DNA of 64,000 nt from Proteiniclasticum sp043951855. GTDB taxonomy: Bacteria > Bacillota > Clostridia > Clostridiales > Clostridiaceae. The notes below the pieces were generated by a model. That model did not search any database. It saw only the letters and a list, made by a program, of their open reading frames with translations, and was not told the origin of the DNA. This document shows positions 53,816 to 61,516 of the stretch, piece after piece. A program made the position numbers and the translations under genes. The stretch covers positions 1-64,000 of the forward strand of contig NZ_JBINJW010000001.1 in assembly GCF_043951855.1 (NCBI RefSeq), given 5' to 3'. Each line of letters begins with the position of its first letter. Within the stretch, counting starts at the first letter, position 1.

Positions 53816-54011
53816 TTCAAACTTCCATATAATTATTAATTCAATCGATGAGTTTTTATCAGTTTATTTGTCTCATTAATTATCACCTCCGATATTTTTT
53901 GAAGTGAAGAATTAGATTGCAGAAAACCTGCAGACTCTGTTGACACCTCTTCTTGATGTCTGCACCTTGTGGAAATACATAAACATGATTTGAATCCTTC
54001 TTAAAAACCAC

Positions 54012-54040
54012 CTTATACTATGCACTCAGTATACAGTCAA
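54012..54040 (-). promoter_or_regulatory. Promoter of module C
   Basis: On the minus strand TTGACT (54035-54040) and TATAAG (54012-54017) are 17 bases apart. The spacer holds a half-decayed dyad (TATAC-TGA-GTGCA) that is symmetric in the module D promoter. Confidence 0.7.
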
Positions 54041-54063
54041 CATTTTTTTATGTTATTGACGAA

Positions 54064-54146
54064 TGGTTCTGGCCATTGTCCTGTATCACCCAAAAAAAAT
54101 CCAGGAAAACAAATGCCAATTCCTTGAGTTTCTTTATATTTTCCAA
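54064..54146 (-). other. Tandem duplication junction with gene fragments
   Basis: On the minus strand, directly after the module D ATPase, 54120-54146 repeats the first nine codons of moxR (TTGGAAAATATAAAGAAACT). Then 54064-54095 repeats a piece of the MerR-RDD gene (GTGATACAGGACAATGG, also at 58137-58165). The two fragments meet at about 54110-54120. This is the expected scar of a tandem duplication that started in the regulator gene and ended in moxR. Confidence 0.85.
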
Positions 54147-54818
54147 CTAATTTCCCCTCCTCATCGCAGTATCTTCATGAAGATTCTCCAGTCTTACATG
54201 GGGATCTCCCATACTCATAAGCTCCTCATCATGGGTGACAATGAGAATGGTCTTCCCTTCTCCATGCAGCCTCTTAAGCACTTCCAGAATGATCATCTTA
54301 TTGCCATGATCGAGGCTTCCCGTGGGCTCATCTGCTAGGATCAGTTCACAGGGTTTCAGCATCAGCCTTGCCAAAGCAATTCTCTGCTGCTCTCCGCCAG
54401 AGCACTTGTAGATCATCTTCTCTTCAAACCCTTCCAGACCTACTTCTTTCAAAGCTTTCGAGATAAGCTCTCCCTTCTGATCCGATTTGACATTTTCTAG
54501 AGCAATCTCCATGTTATAACGAACAGACTTGTGATCAATGAGGGCAAAGTTCTGAAAGAGATATCCGATTTTTTCACTCAGGATAATTTCGGAAGCTTTT
54601 GTAAAAGGCTTTACTCCTTTCTTGCCAAACCTTACAATGGTTCCTCCATCTTCACCGTCCAGGAGTCCTATCATGTTCAGCAGTGTGGATTTACCTGAGC
54701 CCGATGCCCCACTGATGACTGTAAAGCTGTTTCTTCTAATGTCCAGATTATACTCATCAAAGATGACAAGATCATTGAATCCTTTTTTCAGGTTTCTGAT
54801 TTCTATAATATTCTCCAT
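54147..54818 (-). CDS. ABC transporter ATP-binding protein, module D
   Basis: This 223-residue ATPase has all standard motifs (SGASGSGKST, LFQNFALI, CSGGEQQRIALARL, LILADEPTGSLD, VTHDEEL). It is nearly identical to the module C ATPase. It starts two bases after the module D permease stop. It is followed by a moxR fragment rather than the gene, so in this copy the MoxR part was cut off by the duplication. Confidence 0.95.
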   Translation of the reverse strand: MENIIEIRNLKKGFNDLVIFDEYNLDIRRNSFTVISGASGSGKSTLLNMIGLLDGEDGGTIVRFGKKGVKPFTKASEIILSEKIGYLFQNFALIDHKSVRYNMEIALENVKSDQKGELISKALKEVGLEGFEEKMIYKCSGGEQQRIALARLMLKPCELILADEPTGSLDHGNKMIILEVLKRLHGEGKTILIVTHDEELMSMGDPHVRLENLHEDTAMRRGN

Positions 54819-54820
54819 AC

Positions 54821-56959
54821 TTATTCTCCTTTTAGAATTTCCGCCACCGATTTTCGCTCAAACTTTCTAAGAATTATCATCATGAACATCAAATCTAGAA
54901 CTATATAGTAAAGTATCATTTGTACACCTATGGCTTTGGGTATTTTAAGAGAAGTGGCCACGGTAAAAATCAAGACTCCGTAGGGCAATAGATGAAGAAA
55001 TATAATCTCTCTGTATCTCTTGATGAAGGAAGATCCCATACTGTACTTGACTGCGATTTCCTTCTTTGTTTCGCTCAAATGAAATGACAGACTCTGATAC
55101 AGGAAAATCAAGGGAATCAAGGAGAACATCAGAAGAAAAAATATCGACTCCATAAAGGTTTCCCAATAACCATTTAAATAAAACTCATAAATTGGCTCAT
55201 AGGCTTCAACCTGGAAGAAATCTTTAAACGCACTTTGATCCAAAATATTCCGAAGTTTAGTCTGAGAGGAATATAAAGCATTGGTGTACGTTACATTCAC
55301 CCCTCTTACGTATTCCACTATGTAATTCACCACAGGGTCTTCTACGAATAGGTTGTCGCTTCCCACATCAGGATGCAGAAATGGCTTGTCAAAAGAAACA
55401 TACATCACATTAGGAACACTATGTGTAATCTGATTGTAGGTCTGATTGTAGATCTGATGCTTCACATCTTTAAGATTCATCGGAATGAAAACAGTGTTTT
55501 CTTTGATACTAGAAAGATCTATTTCCTTCCCTTCTTCATCCCTGATCTTATACTTCCTCAAAAAATTGTAATCTGCAGAAACACTTGGATATGGAGCCTC
55601 TAAACCACCTGCGAGAAATCCCTCCACCGCTTGAGGAGGCCAGTAAGCAGATGAGAAATCTGCATAGAACCCTTCATTATTCAAAATAAACTCATTAAAT
55701 AATAACTTTTGGAAATCACTCTGCCTGTCATCCTCTGGATCCACATAGAAGTCCAAGGAAGTGGCTAAATTCACCATATACTTCCCTTCGTAATCTTCTG
55801 ATGCTTTTGTATAGTGATAAACTCTTTGCAGAGCATCCGCTCCGCTTTGTATTTCTTGTGCCAGTGGTGCCAGAATGAGGATGATCAGTATCATTTTAAG
55901 AAGTAGATTCATATACACTGTGGTCATACGAGATTTGCTTCTTTTCAATGCTACGAAATTTCCGATGTAATAGATGTATCCATAGGTCAGCATCATGAAA
56001 ATGATCAGAATCAAAATAAAGTTTCTCATGTTTCCAATCACAGGTCGGATAATATTCAATGAAATACTGCTGAAATCTCCTCCAAGAATAAAATAAGAAA
56101 ATACTGTCCCGATGATGTAATAAAGGACGATAAAGCGAATATAGGACGTCATAATTCTCATGAATATAATTTTTGACGAATTGCCTTGAAGTTTTCGGAT
56201 ACTGATTTCTTTGATACTGCCATTCACATGACTCGTCGCTGTCAAAAGAATGATGAGCAGCATAATAGATGGTAGATAATCTGTTAAGGAAGCTGTTTCC
56301 ATCTCCATATCCTCTGAAAATTGTTCTGATTCATATATTTCCATTGGATTTAAAAATGGATACTCTTCTTGAATTTTCTTAATCAGATTATTTTTCGTTA
56401 CTTCCTCTTTGTCATAAACAATAGTGGGTGCAAAAAAATTTACAGATGCTTCGTTATTCTCATCAAAACTGTGCATCGGAAGAAATCTCAAAACTGGATA
56501 CTCTTTACCTCTGGTATATTTCGATGACAGAAAACGAATCCCACCAATTTTTTTGTCATCCAGTGGGTCAGAACTGATGTACCCCTTTTGTTTATCATCC
56601 GAAAAGTTGATATCAATCTCCTTTTCAAGGTATGAAACATTATTTAATCTGAATTCATCTGAGTATATGTATGTACTCTTCACGCTTCGTCCTAAGATAT
56701 CCTTATGTTCAAGGGTTACCATCACTTCGAGCTTATTCTCTTTAGCAAGATGAAGAAGTCTTTTCATAGCATCGTTTTCAGACAGATCATTCTCCTTCAG
56801 ATATAGATTTAGTACAAGAGAATCTTTTTCAGTTTGGTTCTTAAACTCAACTGGCAAAAACTGAAGACGGTTGAAGTAACTTTCGTTGAATGAATTTACA
56901 ATCCCTAGCGTCAAAATAAACGTATATAAAAGGATGAAGATATAAGTAAAGCGCTTCAT
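54821..56959 (-). CDS. Bacteriocin-associated permease, module D
   Basis: The 712-residue protein has an N-terminal segment, outer domain (about 25-235), membrane cluster with NGSIKEISIRKLQGNSSKII, second outer domain (about 395-610) and C-terminal cluster ending in RKFERKSVAEILKGE. AGGGAGGG lies eight bases before the ATG at 56959, preferred over the codon at 56965. It follows the intact secreted peptide gene by 90 bases. With its ATPase it may export, or protect against, that peptide. Confidence 0.8.
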   Translation of the reverse strand: MKRFTYIFILLYTFILTLGIVNSFNESYFNRLQFLPVEFKNQTEKDSLVLNLYLKENDLSENDAMKRLLHLAKENKLEVMVTLEHKDILGRSVKSTYIYSDEFRLNNVSYLEKEIDINFSDDKQKGYISSDPLDDKKIGGIRFLSSKYTRGKEYPVLRFLPMHSFDENNEASVNFFAPTIVYDKEEVTKNNLIKKIQEEYPFLNPMEIYESEQFSEDMEMETASLTDYLPSIMLLIILLTATSHVNGSIKEISIRKLQGNSSKIIFMRIMTSYIRFIVLYYIIGTVFSYFILGGDFSSISLNIIRPVIGNMRNFILILIIFMMLTYGYIYYIGNFVALKRSKSRMTTVYMNLLLKMILIILILAPLAQEIQSGADALQRVYHYTKASEDYEGKYMVNLATSLDFYVDPEDDRQSDFQKLLFNEFILNNEGFYADFSSAYWPPQAVEGFLAGGLEAPYPSVSADYNFLRKYKIRDEEGKEIDLSSIKENTVFIPMNLKDVKHQIYNQTYNQITHSVPNVMYVSFDKPFLHPDVGSDNLFVEDPVVNYIVEYVRGVNVTYTNALYSSQTKLRNILDQSAFKDFFQVEAYEPIYEFYLNGYWETFMESIFFLLMFSLIPLIFLYQSLSFHLSETKKEIAVKYSMGSSFIKRYREIIFLHLLPYGVLIFTVATSLKIPKAIGVQMILYYIVLDLMFMMIILRKFERKSVAEILKGE

Positions 56960-57049
56960 GTTCATTCCCTCCCTTGTGATAGTCAAGATATTTCACTGGG
57001 AAAGAAACCCATTCATTAAGATAAAGTTTCTTTCCTAGTGAAATTCAAA

Positions 57050-57388
57050 CTACTTAGTAATAATTTGCTCCCTGAAAGCATGGTAATGATTCCCATTCTT
57101 AGAACGATCGGCTATAACCACTTTAGGATAATCTGAAGGATTAAGAGAGCTATATACATTCTTCACAACCCAAAATGTATCCGCTTCATTTCTTACAGCT
57201 GCAACACCTGAAGCATTCATATTTTCTAAAGTATACGATGTGTATATCCTGTTGCTTGTGTCATAGGCATTTACAAATCCATATTGTGTATTAGTAACAC
57301 CGTGTCCGATATAATTGTACCCATACGCTACAGTTTGTGAGAACATCAGCAACAACATTGTGAATATCATTCTTTCATACTTTTTCAT
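57050..57388 (-). CDS. Small secreted peptide, bacteriocin-like
   Basis: The 112-residue precursor has a signal peptide (about residues 1-24, cleavage near TVAYG) and a mature part of roughly 88 residues. It has an aromatic-glycine motif (HGVTNTQYGFVNAYD), a TLENMNASGV stretch, a W in the centre and a histidine-rich end (NGNHYHAFREQ). GGGAGG precedes the ATG. It lies between the MerR-RDD regulator and the permease-ATPase pair, in the place where lactococcin 972-type bacteriocins are found, but it does not show their W-G-Y pattern clearly. Best guess is an exported antimicrobial or signalling peptide. Confidence 0.7.
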   Translation of the reverse strand: MKKYERMIFTMLLLMFSQTVAYGYNYIGHGVTNTQYGFVNAYDTSNRIYTSYTLENMNASGVAAVRNEADTFWVVKNVYSSLNPSDYPKVVIADRSKNGNHYHAFREQIITK

Positions 57389-57530
57389 TTCAAACCTCCC
57401 TGTAAAAGTGTGCAACACCAATGATTCATTTATTATCTATATGATCACCTCTCATATAGTAGAGATAATAGATTATCAGAGAACCTTCAAATAGTATTTT
57501 GATGACATTCTATTTCTCTACTTTGGACCT

Positions 57531-57561
57531 ACTATAAACCATGCACTCGGTGCACAGTCAA
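57531..57561 (-). promoter_or_regulatory. MerR-type promoter of module D
   Basis: On the minus strand TTGACT (57556-57561) and TATAGT (57531-57536) are 19 bases apart, the long spacing typical of MerR-controlled promoters. Between them the dyad AC-TG-TGCAC-CGA-GTGCA-TG-GT is centred in the spacer. The MerR-RDD gene just upstream is the obvious candidate activator. Confidence 0.75.
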
Positions 57562-57681
57562 CAGGTTCTTTGTGTTTTATCATGTTTTATATGAAACTGG
57601 TCTAAATAAGACTTAAATTGCATGGCTCTATAAAGTAAAAGGAAAATTGCTTAGGTATCCCTATACTTGCTCATTGGAAAA

Positions 57682-57716
57682 TAAAAAAATCCCTACAGAT
57701 AAAACACTGTAGGGAT
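57682..57716 (-). terminator. Terminator after MerR-RDD gene
   Basis: On the minus strand ATCCCTACAG and CTGTAGGGAT form a 10-bp stem followed by a T-run of seven. It lies ten bases beyond the stop codon, so the peptide and transporter genes of module D have their own promoter. Confidence 0.88.
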
Positions 57717-57726
57717 AAACCAAAAC

Positions 57727-59172
57727 TTAATCATTCTTTTTAACAGAAAAATTGACCTTGTAGATATACTCTTTTGCATCATCAAGAGGTACCACATACT
57801 GTGGTGAGGTGTTTTGATATCCTACCAGTTCTACTTCTGAGGATGCACTGACATTATTTATGATATGGGAGAATCCTTCAGAGGCGTCTTTGGAAACTAC
57901 AGTCGTAATCTCTTCCATCTTATTGAAAAACAGCCCGATAGTCTCTTGGGCACCTGCCATCGAAAGATAGCTAACCAGCATATGGTTATTATACGTATAT
58001 AGTGTCTGCCTTTTGTTCTGAATGTTTATATGGAAAGAAACCGTATCTACGATTCCATCTTTAAATGAATAAAGCATCATAGGGCTTTCCACATATCCAA
58101 TGAGAAGATCGGGTTCTTTATCTGATGGTTCTGTCCATTGTCCTGTATCACTCAAAGTATACCCTGAAAAATCAACACCAAGCAGCTTCTGATAATACTG
58201 GAAATTCTCCGTGTATTCTTTCAGCGTCAGATTTCCTCTATGAGGTGGAAATACCTGTGCTTTAAATGTCAGAATAAACAGCAGTAGAACAAGTATTGAT
58301 ACTCCTCCTGCAGCGAGATAACGAAGTTTATTATTGTCTTTAAGATCATAGGCAAGACCTTCATCCCACTGAAGGACCTCCTCGTCGCTGCATAACTTAT
58401 AGCTTTTGAAGAGTCTGATCATCGAATAGATGGGTATCAAGAGACCCATCCCGTCCACAAGAACAAGATACGTTCTTCTCAACGCATCCCCATAAGATAG
58501 CTTCGTCATCTCAAAGGTCTTAATTTTTAATCCAAATACTGACTTCCCAATGGTGGTTCCAGTTATAGCAATCAAGATCGGCTCAAAGATCATCATAAAA
58601 AATACTATCATCAAAACGTCTAGAATTAGACCCCGTATGCTCTTATTCACCAGTGGAACATGCAGATAAAATACCTGTATGCTCCCCCATAAAAGAACAT
58701 ATAAGGCTAGGTCTAAGCTTCTTGCAAAAAAACGGGTCCAGGGAAGAAATACTTGCGGTAACCGGTCCTTCTTCACCGTAAAATAATCATGCTTAGAGAC
58801 TACTTCTTTCTTTTCTAAAAGTTCCAGATACTCATACGGGTTCAGCTCACTGATATGACTTCCGCTTTGTCTGATTTTCTCACAGATCTGCTGAGCATAG
58901 AGAATATCTCCTTTTGTCTCCTCCAGATCAGAGACCTGTTCCTTAAGCACTTCTAGAAGTGACTTTTCGTCTGAAAGCAGACTTTTCACCTCATCTAGTG
59001 AAATCTGCAGGCTTCTAAGAAGCTTGATCCATACTAATTTATTTAAATCATCTTCGGTATATTCCCGATATCCATTCTCTAATCGTTCGGGATTTATAAA
59101 TCCTTCTCTCTCATAAAAACGGATATTAGAACGATCCATACCGGAGCGAATTTCTACCTCTTTAACTTTCAA
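57727..59172 (-). CDS. MerR-type regulator fused to RDD membrane domain
   Basis: The 481-residue protein starts with a MerR winged helix (VKEVEIRSGMDRSNIRFYER, then NGYREYTEDDLNKL), a coiled-coil dimer region (about 75-115), then an RDD domain with three membrane segments (about 140-260), another segment near 295-315 and an outer domain (about 320-481). A TTG after GGAGG fits the MerR N-terminus; the longer frame to 59226 is less likely. A membrane-bound activator that reads an outside signal is inferred. It precedes the module D peptide gene and its 19-bp-spaced promoter. Confidence 0.85.
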   Translation of the reverse strand: MKVKEVEIRSGMDRSNIRFYEREGFINPERLENGYREYTEDDLNKLVWIKLLRSLQISLDEVKSLLSDEKSLLEVLKEQVSDLEETKGDILYAQQICEKIRQSGSHISELNPYEYLELLEKKEVVSKHDYFTVKKDRLPQVFLPWTRFFARSLDLALYVLLWGSIQVFYLHVPLVNKSIRGLILDVLMIVFFMMIFEPILIAITGTTIGKSVFGLKIKTFEMTKLSYGDALRRTYLVLVDGMGLLIPIYSMIRLFKSYKLCSDEEVLQWDEGLAYDLKDNNKLRYLAAGGVSILVLLLFILTFKAQVFPPHRGNLTLKEYTENFQYYQKLLGVDFSGYTLSDTGQWTEPSDKEPDLLIGYVESPMMLYSFKDGIVDTVSFHINIQNKRQTLYTYNNHMLVSYLSMAGAQETIGLFFNKMEEITTVVSKDASEGFSHIINNVSASSEVELVGYQNTSPQYVVPLDDAKEYIYKVNFSVKKND

Positions 59173-59309
59173 AATAGACCATCCTCCATCAGCAATTCTT
59201 TCAGACAAAGCGAAGTGTATTTTCAATAACTTCCAATCATATTTAATGTTCTATATCAGTTATATTGTATCATAAGTACTAAGCTGAATTATTACAAAGT
59301 GCAATGTTT

Positions 59310-59355
59310 ACGCCGAAGGATGTGGTCCGGTGAACCCCACCATAAGTAACGGCGT
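59310..59355. repeat. Palindromic CGGCGT repeat, complete copy
   Basis: ACGCCG...GGTCCGGTGAACCCCACC...CGGCGT. Several arm bases differ from other copies and leave a small internal loop, but the hairpin is kept. It lies in the 229-base gap right of the MerR-RDD gene. Confidence 0.8.
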
Positions 59356-59455
59356 GTGATTACCGATTGCTTTGGCACTGAGCCTCTTTGACTTATTTTT
59401 CGCGATCATTCTGATAAAATCATAAAAATTACAGTTCTAAATTTATGAATTCCAG

Positions 59456-59863
59456 CTATACTTTTCTTACAATAAGACTTCCAATTCCAGCAACAGCTAT
59501 GTAAGAGAAAAAGAATATCCATAAATAAATCAGTCGGATAGATTCTACTCCCGTAAGGCTAATCAGACCCAAAGATAAAAATAGAATTCCTAAAAATATC
59601 TGTGAGACATAAAAAAAGAATCTTATCGTGTTGTTTTTTACTCTTTCATCCACTTCTGGAATATTGTTGTTTTTACGCTTTTGCTTAATAACAACAATGA
59701 CTGTAAGGATCAAACAAGATAACCCTCCTCCAATCAGTCCATCATATCTAAATTCACCCTCATATAAAGAGATTAATATAGATCCAATAACGAAGCCAAA
59801 GAATGTACCCCCAATTATCAAATACGGCATATACTTTTGTTTCTTTTTAGTCTGTTTTTTCAT
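59456..59863 (-). CDS. Small membrane protein paired with XRE regulator
   Basis: The 135-residue product has four membrane segments (about 13-33, 40-58, 83-104, 109-130) and a charged loop with VDERVKNNTIRFFF, as in small membrane proteins commonly coupled with short XRE regulators in Firmicutes. Its ATG overlaps the stop of the XRE gene (ATGA). It is regulated together with it from a promoter with twin palindromes. Function is not known. Confidence 0.75.
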   Translation of the reverse strand: MKKQTKKKQKYMPYLIIGGTFFGFVIGSILISLYEGEFRYDGLIGGGLSCLILTVIVVIKQKRKNNNIPEVDERVKNNTIRFFFYVSQIFLGILFLSLGLISLTGVESIRLIYLWIFFFSYIAVAGIGSLIVRKV

Positions 59864-60069
59864 TCTTCATCATCCTCCAAAATAAATATCTCTTCAATGG
59901 GTAGTTCAAAATATCTAACTAGTTTCAGGGCTAACTCTAAGCTTGGGTTGTATTTATTCTTCTCTATAGCATTTATGGTTTGACGGGTTACTTGTAAGTC
60001 TTCAGCCATTTTTATCTGAGTAATCCCTTTATTGGTTCGGATTTGTTTTATGTTATTGATTACTACCAA
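59860..60069 (-). CDS. Short XRE-family regulator
   Basis: A 69-residue protein made almost entirely of a Cro/CI helix-turn-helix (GITQIKMAEDLQVTRQTINA, then NPSLELALKLVRYF and LPIEEIFI). It is the common YozG type. It is first in a two-gene operon with the small membrane protein. Two perfect 16-bp palindromes at its promoter suggest autorepression. Confidence 0.92.
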   Translation of the reverse strand: MVVINNIKQIRTNKGITQIKMAEDLQVTRQTINAIEKNKYNPSLELALKLVRYFELPIEEIFILEDDEE

Positions 60070-60089
60070 CTGTACACCCCCCCTTTAAC

Positions 60090-60149
60090 GTAAAGATATC
60101 TTTACACTCATTCTATCAAGAAATACGTTTTATGTAAAGATATCTTTAC
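60090..60149 (-). promoter_or_regulatory. Promoter with two perfect palindromic operators
   Basis: GTAAAGATATCTTTAC occurs twice (60090-60105 and 60134-60149), each fully self-complementary. On the minus strand TTTACA (60133-60138) and TAGAAT (60110-60115), 17 bases apart, form the promoter; the first palindrome covers the start point and the second the -35 box. Confidence 0.9.
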
Positions 60150-60505
60150 GTATTAGAAATAGAATCTTACTCTTACTCTTACTCTTTATCTCTTTTGCTC
60201 CATAAAATATGCCTCATATTGAAAAGAAATTTACTTGTAGTTTATGTCAATAATAAAAGGTCTATTCATGAAAGATATTCCTCTCCGATTAGATCTTATA
60301 CTATCAGATATAGACAGAGACAACTCTGACCACAACTCCCTCTTAGGTCTCACTTCTTTTACTTTACACTTTACAGTCCGTAAATTTGAGCGCTATATTT
60401 TCTTAATTTCGCTAAAACCCTCTTTTTCTGAGGAGAATCTCACAGTAGATAAAGCGCTTAAATCCGTGCTTTATTAACCACTTACTATTTAGAAGTAATT
60501 GCAAG
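60150..60505. other. Gap without a supported gene
   Basis: A CTTACT-type short tandem repeat (60169-60190) lies beside the XRE promoter. A 77-codon plus-strand frame from 60244 lacks a ribosome site and is not called. Nothing else is seen. Confidence 0.4.
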
Positions 60506-60507
60506 CA

Positions 60508-60555
60508 AAATAAATCCTGAAATCCAGCGTTCACAATGGATTTCAGGATTTATAG
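60508..60555 (-). terminator. Terminator
   Basis: AAATCCTGAAATCCA and TGGATTTCAGGATTT are perfect 15-base arms around a 12-base loop, followed on the minus strand by ATTTT. It ends the gene at 60621-61205. Confidence 0.8.
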
Positions 60556-60620
60556 ATATAAACTCCCGGGACTTCTGGTCACATATATAGGCAGAACGGT
60601 AGATATCATATGAAAATATG

Positions 60621-61205
60621 TTATTCTTCGTACATTGATTTAAATCTTGGTCTTTGATATTCCACTTCTTCTTCAATGTATTTTTCATAATCTTTGTATG
60701 CTTGTGATGACACTATTTCTTCTTCACTTGTAACATCTAACTTGACCGCTCCTGTTGCAGCCGCCTGTACTATAGAGCCATCATCATTTCCTGCAGCAAC
60801 TAGGATGTAATATTTATCTTCTTCAAGCATTGTATCACCTTCGAGCAGGGTCACCATATTACTTGAGGATGATATTCCACCAATCTTACTAAGTTCTACA
60901 GGTGTATTTTTCTTTATTTTCCCTTTCAAATTATCAATAACTGTAATAGAATATGTAGTCATCGGGATTCCAGGGTCAAGGTCTTCAGCACTGCTATGCA
61001 CGTTTTTGATTTCTTCATCAATGCGAGCAACAAATACATAATCTCCAAACCCCACTACTTCCTTAGGGTTCTCTATATTTATAACATTCATGCCGCTTAC
61101 GTATTGAATTGGTAACTCTTTTTGGGATTTCATTAGATATTGTGTTGCAAACAATGATATAAATAGCATCATTATAATTATAATTATTTTTGTATATTTT
61201 TTCAT
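60621..61205 (-). CDS. Membrane-anchored protein of unknown function
   Basis: The 194-residue product has one N-terminal membrane segment (about residues 5-24) and a beta-rich outer domain with VVGFGDYVFVARIDEE and NLKGKIKKNTPVELSKIGG, seen in many uncharacterised Firmicute surface proteins. GGAAGGATGG precedes the ATG at 61205; the longer frame to 61247 is less likely. The upstream region contains the second copy of the 190-bp repeat. No partner gene is evident. Confidence 0.7.
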   Translation of the reverse strand: MKKYTKIIIIIMMLFISLFATQYLMKSQKELPIQYVSGMNVINIENPKEVVGFGDYVFVARIDEEIKNVHSSAEDLDPGIPMTTYSITVIDNLKGKIKKNTPVELSKIGGISSSSNMVTLLEGDTMLEEDKYYILVAAGNDDGSIVQAAATGAVKLDVTSEEEIVSSQAYKDYEKYIEEEVEYQRPRFKSMYEE

Positions 61206-61283
61206 TATTACCATCCTTCCGTAGCAGTATTTCTGATTATAATGCATTCCTCATACTACAATTATCTTACCATATAGGATATC

Positions 61284-61473
61284 AATTATCCTATAAATAT
61301 TGTAACATAGCAAAACTTCTTATTCTATTCATTCATAGTAACTATAAAGTATTCTATACATATTGTTTTGGTTGTACATTTTTATTAATAACATGAAAAA
61401 TAATACTGCTTTTCTCCTCCTTATTATTCAGAGAAAGGCAGTATTATTTTACGCCGATAGATATGGCACGGTG
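61284..61473. repeat. 190-bp dispersed direct repeat, copy 2
   Basis: More than 90% identical by eye to 32238-32428. It includes the ACTGC...GCAGT hairpin and the first half of the palindromic repeat, which breaks off after CACGGTG at 61473, directly left of unrelated sequence. The truncation point may mark a past rearrangement or insertion end. Confidence 0.85.
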
Positions 61474-61516
61474 TATGCAGTAATTGATTCCTTTTTTGTT
61501 TTGCATCGCCCGGCAT

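Noticed and set aside
60244..60477. 77-codon plus-strand frame in the gap right of the XRE promoter
   Set aside because: No ribosome site, no recognised motif and biased composition; coding cannot be supported.
60485..60688. 67-codon minus-strand frame
   Set aside because: It runs through a terminator hairpin and overlaps the membrane-anchored gene in another frame.
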